Below, one piece after another: positions 43,759 through 54,480 of a stretch of DNA of 64,000 nt. The stretch comes from Leptodactylus fallax (taxonomy: Eukaryota; Chordata; Amphibia; Anura; Leptodactylidae): NCBI GenBank assembly GCA_947044405.1, contig CAMRHE010000207.1, positions 382,001-446,000 on the forward strand. Direction: 5' to 3'. A program made the translations under genes and the position numbers. How positions within the stretch are numbered: position 1 is the first letter of the stretch; each line of letters opens with the position of its first letter. The notes under the pieces were generated by a model that worked only from the letters and a program-made list of their open reading frames with translations, was not told the DNA's origin and ran no database searches.

Positions 43759-44145
43759 AGGGGTTATCTACCTTTTAAGAAATATTGCCCTATCATTTAA
43801 ATTGTCATCAGCAGGGGTCTGACTGTCAGGACCCCTGCTGATCAGCTGAGTACATGAGCATGCAGAACCTGGCATTGGTGGCATGACGGGTTCTATGCTG
43901 CTCACTAGCTGTACTTTAAGTAGCAGGGGGTATGGGCAATGTAGTGGTGTCCCATAGATTTGAATGAGACACCCCTGCATTACCCATAGGTACTGCTACT
44001 AAAAATATGGAGAGGAAGTATGTAAAGACTGCCAGACGTGGGCACTCATATAAACAAATGATTTGCAGGGTCTGGAAATTTTGACTATTGACAATCTAAA
44101 GTTGATGGCCTATCTTAATAATGTAGATGATTTTCAAGTTGGCCC
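43759..44145. mobile_element. TTAA MITE, right end eroded
   Basis: TTAA at 43755-43758, left tip AGGGGTTATCTACCTTTTAA, palindromic centre GTCAGGACCCCTGCTGATCAG / CAGCAGGGGTCTGACTGTC-like and GGGCAATGTAGTGGTG / CATTACCC. The right part GATGGCCTATCTTAATAATG resembles a family inner block without a clean tip. Confidence 0.45.
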
Positions 44146-44405
44146 CACAGGCACTAGTATAGGTTACACTTTTTGTCTAAGTAGATTGTATTATGGCTTG
44201 AAATAACTTTTCCTTCTTATTCCCATATATACATGCACATTCGACTTGGCTAAGCATTGGTACCATAACAACTTTCCATACCTATTGGTTATGAATGGGA
44301 TTTTGGGTATGTATAATACCTTGCTAAGATCATATTGGCATATGGAAGGGACTGGTTTCATGAGAAAATCCCTTCAAAGTCTCTCTCTGAAATTTCCATT
44401 TTTAA

Positions 44406-44700
44406 GAAGTTTTCCCAGGAAAGACATTTAAGACATCTATCTCTAAAATGCCCCCCACCCCGCTCACTTCTATGGGAGTTGTGGAAACAGCATAGCCCAA
44501 AGCTACCCTGTTTCAGTAAAAGCCAACCATCGAGAACCTCACTGTCAGCAAGGTCGCAGTCAGATAAGAGCTGGAGGACGCGGTGTGCGGGGCTCACGCT
44601 AGAAATAGATTAGGATGCCAGAGGTGGGACCTGCAATCAATCAGATATTTATGGCATGTCCTGTGGATATATATTAAATGTCTTTCCTGAGAAAACCACT
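44406..44700. mobile_element. TTAA MITE, reversed relative of 36.9-kb copy
   Basis: TTAA at 44402-44405. TTTTCCCAGGAAAGACATTTAA at the left and ATTAAATGTCTTTCCTGAGAAA at the right are inverse. GGCATGTCCTGTGGATATAT and GGTGGGACCTGCAATC match the 36892-37329 element read backwards. The right end ACCACT abuts TTCGGC, the start of the next element. Confidence 0.6.
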
Positions 44701-44701
44701 T

Positions 44702-44960
44702 TCGGCTAATGCCCCACATAGTGTCCCACAGCAAAAAAGCGCTGTGGGAAAAACCATGGTGGCAATGCATCGCAGTTTTTCCCGCAATGCTTTTTACAGA
44801 AAGTCTGAGGGGTTTCATCTGCGGACTTTCTGCTTCCATTATGCCTATAGGGGAACCAGCGTTTCCATAGGTATAATTGACATGCTGTGATTTCCAAAAC
44901 CGCAACGGTTTTTCCGCAAGGTGGGGATGGGATTTGCTACAGCGGTTCTGCCTAGCTCTA
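44702..44960. mobile_element. MITE, GGCTAATGCCCCACAT end
   Basis: Starts CGGCTAATGCCCCACATAGT and shares AGCGCTGTGGGAAAAACC and AATGCATCGCAGTTTTTCCC with the 20.70-kb copy. The right tip (GCGGTTCTGCC) is damaged. Confidence 0.5.
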
Positions 44961-46025
44961 TCTGGAGACGTTCTATGAGCCTTTACACTGCCTGCTCCGA
45001 CCTTGGAGAAACCCCAAACAGAAATGAAGGCGTGATCAGAGTGATCACTGGAGTCTCAGCACCCAGATCCCCACTGATCAGAACTGACTTGCCACTATAA
45101 AATGTCAAAAAGTTAGGTATCCTTTAACAACAATATATTTGGATGACTATTGCACCTATTTTCTCCAAATGACTCCACATCTCACAAAGTGTCTAAAATA
45201 CAAGCTGTCAGTTGTCACCAATACATTTCTCTGATACTTTGGAGAGCAGATATAGATGACGTGTGACATGTGTCACTGACTAAATGGTTGTTCAGATGAA
45301 GTAGAATCACAAGACATACAAGGTCACAGACTTTGCCATATCTCCTACATGAATATTAACAATCATTTCTACATCCTGGCAGCACAAGGCCTGCAAGAGA
45401 CTCCTCCTGTGATTCTTGGTTCTTCTTATTCATTTGCCTTTTGCCCTTTGGATATCCTGTGCTCCTTTCTTGACTCATTTTTAGCTTTCGCTCCATACTT
45501 CAGTGCTTCACTACCTCTTCAAGTTAATCCACAAAGCACAGGGTAATATTTTTAGATAGAATCGTGAAAGTACATGGACAAACTTTGGATGTAGTATTTA
45601 ACTTGTGAGACCATCGAAATCCTCTCCCTGTGTTTCTAGATACCATTAATTAATTGGAGCCTTTTGGGGATCGCTATTAAAGGGGTCACATAGAAACATA
45701 ATGGTGGTTAATTTATGGGTTTAACAAGGAGTCTGTGACTCACCAGTTACATTAAAAGCGAAAATGTTCTGTGTGCAAATGTGGAAAACATTCCTTCCAC
45801 AATTTATAGCGCATTTCTATAGGCTCTACCTGGACTTATGAATGTCATAAAACTGTCCAGCCTTTCTTGTATTAAAGGGTTATTAAAGGGTTATCTATGA
45901 GGACCTACACCTATAGAAGGGGGGTCCCCATTTCCCTATTCCACTTGCTGTGAATGAATTAGTGGTTGTATAATGATCATCATCATTCAGAAGACCAGTG
46001 GCTGGCCAGGGCCAGCAAGTGAATG
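44961..46025. other. Fragments and unassigned DNA
   Basis: Includes MITE scraps: CCCCACTGATCAGAAC (45070) and left tips AAAGGGGTCACATAG (45681) and AAAGGGTTATCTATGAGG (45886). A pyrimidine-rich piece at 45395-45545 resembles untranslated or LTR sequence of a retroelement; I cannot place it. No gene. Confidence 0.4.
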
Positions 46026-46066
46026 GTGTTAGTATTATTATTATTATTGTTTATTTATATAGCATC

Positions 46067-46175
46067 ATTAATTCCATGGTGCTGTACATTATTATATTAA
46101 TTCCATGGTGCTGTACATTATTATATTAATTCCATGGTGCTGTACATTATTATATTAATTCCATGGTGCTTTACA
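46067..46175. repeat. 29-bp tandem repeat, 4 copies, in LINE 3' UTR
   Basis: Unit ATTAATTCCATGGTGCTGTA then CATTATTAT; starts spaced exactly 29 bp (46072, 46101, 46130, 46159 for TTCCATGG). Near-identical units imply recent expansion. Confidence 0.92.
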
Positions 46176-46335
46176 TTTGAGGATTTACATACAGTACACA
46201 AAATATACAAGACAAATACAATACTAACAGTGACCAATTGGCACAGTGGGATAGAGGGCCCTGCCCGCGAGGGCAAGGGATAGAGACAGAAGGTGGGGGA
46301 GAGACTGTACAGGTGGTGGTGTGGTGACAGTAGCG

Positions 46336-46960
46336 TTATTGGAGGTTGTAGGCCTTCCTGAATAGGTGAGTCTTGAGGGCCTACTTGAAGCTTGTGAGGG
46401 TGGGAGACAGTCTGATGTGTCTTGGTATTGCGTTCCAGAGTATGGGGGATGCACGGGAGAAGTCTTGGAGACGTTTGTCTGAAGAGCGGATAAGAGCAGA
46501 GTGGAGTAGGAGGTCTTTGGAGGATCGGAGGTTATGTGCGGGCAGGTAGCGGGAGATTAGGTCGGAGATATATGGAGGGGACAGGTTGTGGATGGCTTTG
46601 TATGTCAGCGTTAGTAATTTGAACTCTATTCGCTGGGCGATGGGTAGCCAGTGAAGGGACTGGCAGAGGGGAGCGGCCGATGAAGAAAGGGGGGAGAGGT
46701 GTATTAAGCGAGCAGCACAGTTTAAGGTGGACTGGAGGGGGGCGAGAGTATTTGCTGGGAGGTTATGGAGAAGGGTGTTACAGTAGTCTAAGCTGGAGAT
46801 TATGAGGGCATGGACTAGCATCTTTGTACTTTCAGGGGTGAGGAAGGAGCAGATTCGATGGATGTTCTTGAGTTGGAGGCGGCAGGAGGTGTTGAGGGTT
46901 TGGATGTATGGCTTGAAAGATAGGTCAGAGTCTAAAATTATCCCAAAGCAGTGGACCCAT
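46336..46960 (-). pseudogene. LINE ORF2 protein, C-terminal ~200 residues
   Basis: Minus strand frame: ILDSDLSFKPYIQTLNTSC, RLQLKNIHRICSFLTPES, LVHALIISSLDYCNTLLHNL, CAARLIHLSPLSSSA, SLHWLPIAQRIEFKLLTLTY, KAIHNLSPPYISDLI and ALKTHLFRKAYNLQ before TAA (46336-46338). The order (ILDSDLSF, SSLDYCN, LHWLP..RI.FK, YKA.H.L.P.Y) is diagnostic of L2/CR1-type reverse transcriptase C-termini. One in-frame TAG at 46381-46383 breaks it. The catalytic palm is upstream and missing, so it is dead, but surprisingly little decayed. Confidence 0.85.
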
Positions 46961-46974
46961 GGGACTGGAGTTAC

Positions 46975-48275
46975 CTGAGAAATGGACCCCTTGTGTAAGC
47001 CCCTGCCCCACAGCAGCTGCTAGGTGAATCGTCACCTTCATTTAGAAAATAATTTTACCTAATAACCCAATCTGCAGAATTGGGGGCTGACTCTGTATTG
47101 TGCGGCATCCATGGATTTCTACACAAGAGTAAAGATCTGGAGGTGTCAGTCTTGATCAACATAACTCCTGTTTTAGGTAGACGTAAAATGCTCTAAGACA
47201 TTATTCAGTTTTTACTGATGCGTTCCTAGCCCTCTGGCTAGGAGGGAATAATGTGTTCCAGGTGGAGACCCTAAATTGATAAATTGGTGTAAGGAATGTT
47301 ATTGGCAAGATGATGTTCCCAAAACCCTTTAGAATAGGTTGAATTGTTGACCAGAATATCTTTATGCAATTTGACATTGTGTTTTATATTTACATATTGC
47401 AGAATCCAGCTAGTCCATATTCATGATCCTTATTCGGGTGAGACCTTAGGAGATAATGGACCCAGTATGCCAGCGTTGCCTCACCTGATTTAGAAGGACC
47501 TTGCCATACGATACCATTCCTTGATGTCTCTAGATCTCTGCCTGATTAAGTGTTATATTGAAACATTGTACATCTACTGTACCTATTGGCTGTCTTACAA
47601 GGGTTGTTTTAGTTGAATAAAATACACTTGAACATGTTCCTGTACATGTTAAGGGAGAGTGATCAGTCTTTTTGGAGCATTGAAGAAGTGAACCCCATCC
47701 CTTGTCATTTTGGTTGAATTGACTTTACTATTGTCATGGAGTAGATAGGTGGGATGCAAAGTTTGCAATATTTCTCCAAGTCACTTCCATGCTCAGCTAG
47801 ACATGGATTACAGCTCGGGGTTTTAGATTTACCAGCTGTAATAATTTCTCACTCAACAGTTTAGCTATGACCAGTAAAAAATCGTAACACGTAAAAACCA
47901 GGGAATGGAAAGAGTGCTGTGTGTGCAGCTGTTGTATAATGGATGAGAACAATGCTCACCTGCAATCCCTTTTTTTGCATTTTGTTAAGAACATTCTGGC
48001 TGAATTGTTATGTCCGCCCATAATAATGTACATTCCCTCAAAAATGCCCTGACAAGGCACAACTAATGCTTCTCAATCTTGCCGGCTCTTTCATTACAAG
48101 TCACTAGAACAATAAACCGTCTCCTGGAGGTCTTTACAATGGCAATAAAACTGCACAGAACAAGAGAGTGATGCTGGGATACAACAGGTCCAATAAAATA
48201 GCTAAGTAAAATCATAAAACACTAAGTAACCAGTGAAACTTAGACAAAACATGAAACGGGATTAAAGGGGGCATG
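46975..48275. other. Unassigned DNA with a splice-flanked open segment
   Basis: No transposon recognised. Several splice-like sites occur on the minus strand; the best is 47960-48048, listed separately. Confidence 0.4.
47960..48048 (-). other. Candidate internal exon, unverified
   Basis: Minus strand: acceptor GTTGTGCCTTGTCAG, then 89 bp with one open frame (GIFEGMYIIMGGHNNSARMF and LTKCKKRDC), then a strong donor CAG|GTGAGC. Only this frame is open. The reading would leave two bases to be completed by the next exon; a downstream acceptor-led segment at 43441-43495 fits that phase and then stops. Neither peptide is recognised. Short open segments between good splice sites also arise by chance. 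Confidence 0.2.
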
Positions 48276-48277
48276 CT

Positions 48278-49105
48278 GCCAAGACACGCTGTCCGGCAAA
48301 TCAGAGAATAAAAGGCAATGCCAGGAGTATCACGTGGCACACGCCATTTCACAAGGCACAGGAGCTCACTGTCTTTCAAAGCCTTTCAGTGATTTATAAC
48401 ATTGTGGCTGCCGGGATCTCAGGTCTACATGCTATACATGCCATAATACAAGGGATCATAGTTGATAGTGACACAGAGCACAAATTCATAGAGTCATGTT
48501 ACGAGTACAATTGTGTCATATAGATTACATGTGTTCCATAGTTTAAATGGTTTCACAGCAGTGATAACATCTATAGCATCAGGTATATAGTAGTCTACTG
48601 TATATGGAGGAATTTTTTTTCTCTGCATGTGATAAATATGCATACTACTTATCAAGCAGGCTAAAATCAGTTTTCTTAACCTATTGAAAAGTGGCAAGAG
48701 GAACCCCAGATCAAGGACTCCTGGGAATCAATGGGATACAATGCTGTAGCTAATAATGGCTGGAGCCATTATGTTCTTCAGCAACTATCCAGCCAAGTGA
48801 TTAGGCTGAAGTTTCAACTAGTCAAACTAGAATATTTAACTAGCAAGCTAGTTTCGACTCAAAGTCACTAGATCGCTGTCTGGCAAATCATAGAATAAAA
48901 GGCAATGCCAGGAGCACCACATGGCACACGCCAGTTCACAAGGAGTTATACAGGGACTTTACATGCACTTATTTCCTGGCCGGGTTCTATTTAGCCAGAG
49001 TTTCAGGTTTCCAAGCTAGTTTTGACCCAAAGTCAGCAGATCGCTGTCCAACAAATCAGAGAATAAAAGGTAATTGCCAGGAGCACCATGTGGCACATGC
49101 AGTAA
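48278..49105. repeat. Three direct copies of a ~60-90 bp block
   Basis: At 48288-48356, 48875-48942 and 49047-49099: AATCAGAGAATAAAAGG, AATGCCAGGAGCACC and GTGGCACACGCC. Copies 2 and 3 extend upstream through GCTAGTTTCGACTCAAAGTC / GCTAGTTTTGACCCAAAGTC. Copies are 90% or more alike by eye. The surrounding element is not recognised. Confidence 0.72.
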
Positions 49106-49381
49106 GTGCGTACAAAGTCCTCAGGTAACCCCTTTAATGGATGTCCAGTTTAGTTAACTAAAGCAATTTCTCATGAAACCACTTCAAGGAAATATCATGA
49201 CATTCAACTAAAGCCTTGAAAGGCTGCCATTTGTCCCCTCTCACCCCCACAGGGGGGCCACGCACGGACACAAATAGGATAGTTATCATATCTCTTTGTG
49301 CTACTTATCAGAAGATCATGTTATGATACACATATCTACACATGTCCAACCAAGGTAAGGTAGGAAACATCTGCACCTTAA

Positions 49382-49774
49382 AGTGGTTTTCAATATTGAT
49401 GGCGTCTCCTAGGTTTTGGTCTTTCTCTGAGAACCACTATCACTCAGCATTCGGTGAGCCCTGCGGCATCTTTGTTATTTACATTGCTCCATACACCTTC
49501 TACATACCATATTCACTTGAGAGGGACAAAGCTGCAATACCCCTACATATGCACCATATTCACTTGCATGAGACAAAGCTACAATATCCTGCATAGTGCA
49601 TGCACTGACATACAGGTGTACTGAGCAATGTAGAGGGCTCAGTGCTCACCCAAGTGTTGCATGCTCCGCAAGCAGCAGATGGGCTGGGGTGTCAGTAGTC
49701 AGGCTCCTGCAGATCTGATATTTACAGCCTATCCTAAGGATATCCCATCAACATTGTAATTCGTAAAAACCACT
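49382..49774. mobile_element. TTAA MITE, AGTGGTTTT ends
   Basis: TTAA at 49378-49381 (TTTA at the right, 49775-49778). AGTGGTTTTCAATATTGATG and CATCAACATTGTAATTCG...AAAACCACT are inverse. The middle is not strongly palindromic. Confidence 0.6.
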
Positions 49775-49779
49775 TTTAG

Positions 49780-50682
49780 CTGTATTGGCATTATAAGAAT
49801 CTTTTTTAGGGCCTGAGCGTTCTATCACCTTCTTAATATATTCCTTGCGGTTATACAGCTGCTTAGAGCAGCACTACTAAAATGAACACATTTCTATAAG
49901 AATATAAATAATGCGATGTTTACTTTCACTGGCCCAGAAGATATGGTGATTTCCATGTAAACAATGTTTCAGTATACAAAACGCATTGTATTCCTTTCCA
50001 GAATCAGAATTTCATCCTGTCTCGAGATGCATTGCAGCTCAGCAAATGCAGAGCATGGAAACTGTGCAGATCCATTAGGATGGCAACTTGGCAGCTCAGC
50101 AGTAAATTGGTAACCACTGTACTGGGAACACAGCGATAAGTGTCAGACAGCTGTCACACTCGCTTCACCAGATCTAGAAGATACTGCAATACGTTCTGAC
50201 ATAAGGGTACTTTATTACCAACTTGCTTAGCAATTTATGAGGTGGTGCCTTTAAAGTACCAACAATGAACTCTGTAACTTTCCAAAAAACAAGACTCTGA
50301 TTTTTTCAATAAGAGACCCCTGCACAAGTCTGTATGAAGCCTATGGGTCCATACTGTATGGCTGTGTGCTTCTGATTTGCACACAGAGGTTTGTTTCTTA
50401 CATTTATTAAAACCACATGAAATATATCACTTTTTATCATTTGTTTTTATTTTCATATTACAGATTTTTTATTATATTTCCTGTACATGATTATGAGGCT
50501 GCCATCTTGCCTGAGCTTCTCCTCTGCACTGTTAGCAGCATTTAGTAATTTACTTTACATGCTTTGCAGCATAGTCATGGCCATAGGCAGCAATAGATAA
50601 ACTGTGACATCATCTAGTGTCAGTAGTAAATGCAATACAGTGGTGTTATCTATAGAGATAATTTTCTGTTGACGAATTCCCT
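49780..50682. other. Unassigned DNA, MITE right end at 50682
   Basis: 49900-50210 has several CpG and no repeat signature. 50255-50682 follows a TTAA (50251-50254) and ends GACGAATTCCCT, a MITE-like tip, but its left tip does not pair convincingly. It contains ATGATTATGAGGCTGCCATC shared loosely with 33.2 kb. Confidence 0.4.
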
Positions 50683-50685
50683 TTA

Positions 50686-50905
50686 GACTGAGGCCCCACA
50701 TTGCAGAAACACAGCTTTTTTTGTGGCAGATTTTACTGCAGTTTTTTGAGCCAAAGCCAGGAGTGGATTGAGCAGAAGGTAGAAGTATAAGAACTCTCTA
50801 TATATTTCCTATTCCTTTTGTAGCCATTTTTGGTTTGACTCAAAAAAACGCAGCAAAATCTGCAACAAAAAAAAAGCTGCGTTTCCGCAACGTGGGGCCT
50901 CAACC
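50686..50905. mobile_element. TTAA MITE, GGCTGAGGCC family
   Basis: Starts GACTGAGGCCCCACATTGC directly after CCCTTTA and ends GCGTTTCCGCAACGTGGGGC-CTCAACC. Shares TTGAGCCAAAGCCAGGAGTG with 51462-51680. Right target is lost. Confidence 0.62.
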
Positions 50906-51123
50906 TTTTCTGTGCTTGATCTCATACTCTATTTAAAAAAGCAATTTTAGGCAATATTATCTACCATAAAGCAGCCCCATGACATAAAGCTATATAAAAT
51001 GAAATCTCACTGTGCATCAAGTCTTTGGACGCTATGAAACCATGGGCCGCAGGAGCCACCCAAATCTTTGATATCATAAACTACCTTTAGTGAAAATGGT
51101 GCAGCAGAAAGCCTGACAATTAA

Positions 51124-51458
51124 AGGGATATTCTGACCCAAGATGCATTTTTCACCATGAAGCTCTATCCACAGGCTATTTGTGGGGACCCAACAGATCC
51201 GCTGATTCGGCTGCCTCCTGACACTAGAAGCTTCAGCAGTGGATGAGGAATGGAAACCAAGTTATCCTAAGCAAGTAATAGGAGCAGAACTGCAGCCCCA
51301 TCCTATGTATAGATCGCTTCCACTCCCCATCCACTGCTGTAGCCTCTGGAGCCCAGAGCTCATTGGATCAATGGATCTGTGCAGGGTCCAGGTGTCAGAC
51401 TGCCACTTATCAAATACTGATCAGTACCAAAAAACACATTTGGGGGCAGAATATCACT
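51124..51458. mobile_element. TTAA MITE abutted by the next
   Basis: TTAA at 51120-51123. The left AGGGATATTCTGACCCAAGA and (reversed right) AGTGATATTCTGCCCCCAAA match. The right target TTA is shared with the following element. Confidence 0.6.
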
Positions 51459-51461
51459 TTA

Positions 51462-51680
51462 GGCTGAGGCCACACGTTGCAGAAACACAGCTTTTTTTGT
51501 TGCAGATTTTGCTGCAGATTTTTGAGCCAAAGCCAGGAGTGGATTGAGTATAAGGTAGAAGTATAAGAACTTCCTATATATTTCCCATTCCTTTTGTAGC
51601 CATTCTTGGCTTTGGCTCAAAAAACCGCAACAAAATCTTCCACAAAAAAAGCTGAGTTTCTGCATGGTGGGGCCTCAGCC
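51462..51680. mobile_element. TTAA MITE, GGCTGAGGCC family
   Basis: GGCTGAGGCCACACGTTGCA at the left and GGTGGGGCCTCAGCC at the right, TTAA at 51681-51684. Interior palindrome: TTTTTGAGCCAAAGCCAGGA / TCTTGGCTTTGGCTCAAAAA. Confidence 0.72.
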
Positions 51681-51684
51681 TTAA

Positions 51685-52825
51685 ATAGTAATCTCCAAGT
51701 ATGAGAGCTATACCATAATAATAACTATATAATAACTATATATTATGATAAATATAAAGATTCAGTTTTTACCTAAAAAAGCAGCCAGTACCGGTCACCA
51801 TAGTACAGACTGTATCCTTGGTCTGTACGCACAAGATGAATAACATTATATATGCTTTTAAGGCCAACAAAATCAGAAAACACTTTCCTCTGAGAAAAGT
51901 AAAGCTTAGGTATACAGAAAGGTGAAAAAGGAATGCTGGGTTAAAATTATCATGTGTGCCTGTCTGCAAATAATAGAGGTTAAGGAGCCTGTGCAGTGAT
52001 GCTCAGCCCCTTTTCAGCTGAGACTATTTATTATCTTTTCATCGTGCCATGCCCACAAGCATTAACAGACCTGAATTGTAATCTATGAACAGCAGATGTG
52101 ACTATACCATGCCATGCTATGTTATTTGGGTAAACATACGGACCTAGAGGAGAAAAAGCAAAATGCAAATTTGTACTTGGCCAAAATCATTTTAGGAAAG
52201 TCAAAATATAGCCCTTACTACTATCTGGAATACTTTGTAGCACTCGTGCTTTCTATATTGTCGGCCTTAAAAATAATCAAAAATACAATCGCAATACATT
52301 TTTGTTAGTCTTTTGTTCATTTTATTATAGGAATCATCACCTTTATCTAACACTGGCTGAATGGTAATCATCCATAGGCTGCTATTATAGTATCTGTTAC
52401 TTGGAAAGATACGTTATGGCTTTCTCTACCATTCCTTTGGCCTGGACATGTCCAGATATGTCTGCAGCAACTATCTATGAAAATGTGATTATTCTATTCT
52501 ATATTCTATGTGATATTCTATTGTATATTATATGATTACTCTGTCACAAGATGTCCTATCTTATCTTCTCTTACATATATGTGTCTATTTGTGACTACCT
52601 AGCGGTTGTATTGTGAATTCCAGCCAGTTTAGGGTTTTGCTGATATATCACAATATTTTATGGTCTTGGCCACTGATGTAACATCACAGGTTACATAGGT
52701 ACTGTTACTCCTGACCTTTAGTATAGGCCTTATGCAGGCACATAACTGTAGGATGTGAAAAGGTGGCAAAAGAAACTGCAGCACATAAAAAATTAGTTCT
52801 AATAATATAGGGGTTTAAAAAATAT
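51685..52825. other. Unassigned DNA
   Basis: No transposon identified. On the minus strand a good acceptor tract (CTTTACTTTTCTCAG, about 51900-51886) precedes 38 open codons that end in a TAG overlapping a donor-like GTAAAA at 51773; not supported as an exon. 52490-52560 has ATTCTATATTCTATGTGATA short repeats. Confidence 0.4.
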
Positions 52826-53234
52826 GTGCCTAAGAGCAGGAACCATGAAAAAATATAACTTCAATTGCTTGCTCCTGCACCACCATTCTTGGGTTCCCCT
52901 CTGGTCCTGCAGCAATGACATTACATACATTACATACGTGGAAATATATAAGATAACTTAAGATAATATAAGATAATACTCATTGGTTCGATTCCAATGC
53001 TGCTGTATCACCATTGCTCTAGTGTTCCCCTCCAGTCCTACATCATTCATGTAACCCCTGCAGCCAATCACTAGCCCATATGTACAAACATCACCAATGA
53101 TGTCAGTGATTGGTTGCAGAATAATGTACATGACATCATCACTACTGGAGTAGCGACACAGGAGCAGCGGTGGATTGAACCAGTCAATATCAGTCATTTT
53201 TTTTTATTTTATTATGCCTCCTGTTCTTAGGCAC
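52826..53234. mobile_element. MITE, GTGCCTAAGARCAGGA ends
   Basis: The left GTGCCTAAGAGCAGGAACCA and (reversed right) GTGCCTAAGAACAGGAGGCA are terminal repeats. Inner pairs: GTTCCCCTCYRGTCCT twice as direct repeats (52893, 53026), CAATCACTAGCCC / CAGTGATTGGTTGC. Not TTAA-flanked. Confidence 0.68.
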
Positions 53235-53290
53235 AAAATGGGGGACATACTAGAAGTTTTTACCTTGTCTGTTTCTAACCTATGTGACAA

Positions 53291-53345
53291 TATACATTGA
53301 AACCTCTCCAAAAGACCATCTCTGAGAAGACCACCTCCTTATTCA
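53291..53345. mobile_element. pogo/mariner-like transposon end
   Basis: ACATTGAAACCTCTCCAAAA then GACCACCTCCTTATTCAGAC, with the repeated AGACCA(TC)/AGACCACC spacing typical of Tigger/pogo-like termini. No partner end. Confidence 0.38.
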
Positions 53346-54188
53346 GACCAGATCTTTCTGTGAAATATTTTTAGTTTTCCATAATAACCATCTTCTATGA
53401 ATTGGTCATGTGCAACAGTGAAGAAAATTGAGACAATCTTAAAACTGAATTATATCTACTGTTTATAGAGCGGACCTTGAGACAATGACCCTTTTGCCCT
53501 TCAGCCATCCACTACATGAAGATTCATGTGATCCTAATAATAGCAGGATGTGCAATAAGGCACTTAAGTCCACCATTCAGCAATGTCAAGGTTGTCAGAT
53601 AACTACTCGACTACTCTACTATACTAGTTTCATATCTCTGCTTGCAAAATCGAATCATTTGCCAATTACATTTGTTACTAAGTCTCAATTATGTTTTCCT
53701 TTATTGTTAGAATTATTTACAATTAAACAATCCAATTCATACAAAGTAATAGAAATGATACATTGTATTGTCACTAATAGATATGTCACAGGTGTACACA
53801 GCTGAATTACATACATCTGCATACATGCCAACAGTCCAGATTTTGCTAGTGCAATCCTGGAAACTACACTGCAAAAGAGAACAGACTTATACAAACCGCA
53901 CCCAATGGGCAGTTTATGGGGCATTCCTGCCATTCCAGGGCTTAGATATCCGAATTTCTGGAGATTCAGATGTTAGTAAGTAGACTACGTATCAGTCAGA
54001 CTCACAACCTCCCACTTTATAAAATGCATATAACACATTATACAAGTTTAATTTTTTTTTTTTTTTTGCATGCAGTTATAATGAAAAGAATAGGGGGAGA
54101 ATTGTCAAGACTGGTGAATGCTATGCCTGTCTTGATCACCATTGTGCTGGAATAACATGCACCTAATATGTTATGACGCTTATACCTT
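53346..54188. other. Unassigned DNA
   Basis: Contains a T run (54051-54067) and, at 54099-54145, GGGGGAGAATTGTCAAGACT followed by CCTGTCTTGATCACC, a scrap of the element type at 58.00-58.32 kb. Confidence 0.4.
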
Positions 54189-54192
54189 TTAA

Positions 54193-54476
54193 AGGAAGTC
54201 TGTCTCCAGAACCCACATATAAACCCAGCGCCTTAGATTAATAGATTGGAGTAACCTCCTTGTGAATCGCTGCCTCCATTGTGGGGATATCAATGTTTCT
54301 GTTAATATGCAAATGAGCTCTTTGGAGCAATGAGGGTGTTGCCATTGCTCCAATTCTTCATTTGCATATTGACAAAAACATTGATATCTCTGAAACGGAG
54401 GCAGCGATTCACAAGGGGAAAACACAGTTTGATTCAGATGATCCTAACCTATCTACCTTCTGATAACAAACTCCCT
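54193..54476. mobile_element. Palindromic TTAA MITE, 284 bp
   Basis: TTAA at 54189-54192 and 54477-54480. Arms: TGTGAATCGCTGCCTCC / GGAGGCAGCGATTCACA, ATATCAATGTTTCTGTTAAT / TTGACAAAAACATTGATAT, TTTGGAGCAATGAGGG / GTTGCCATTGCTCCAA. Best-preserved member of the family at 3.3 and 26.8 kb. Confidence 0.82.
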
Positions 54477-54480
54477 TTAA

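Larger units (their letters stand above)
46031..46972 (-). mobile_element. LINE 3' end (L2/CR1-like), 5'-truncated
   Basis: On the minus strand: C-terminal coding of the reverse transcriptase protein, a short 3' UTR with a 29-bp tandem repeat, and a tail GATGCTATATAAATAAACAA with (ATA)n. The truncated 5' side and microsatellite-like tail are typical of this group. A more decayed piece is at 16965-17255. Confidence 0.75.

Noticed and set aside
52980..53000. B-box-like GGTTCGATTCC
   Set aside because: No A box upstream; it lies in the 52.8-53.2 kb MITE.
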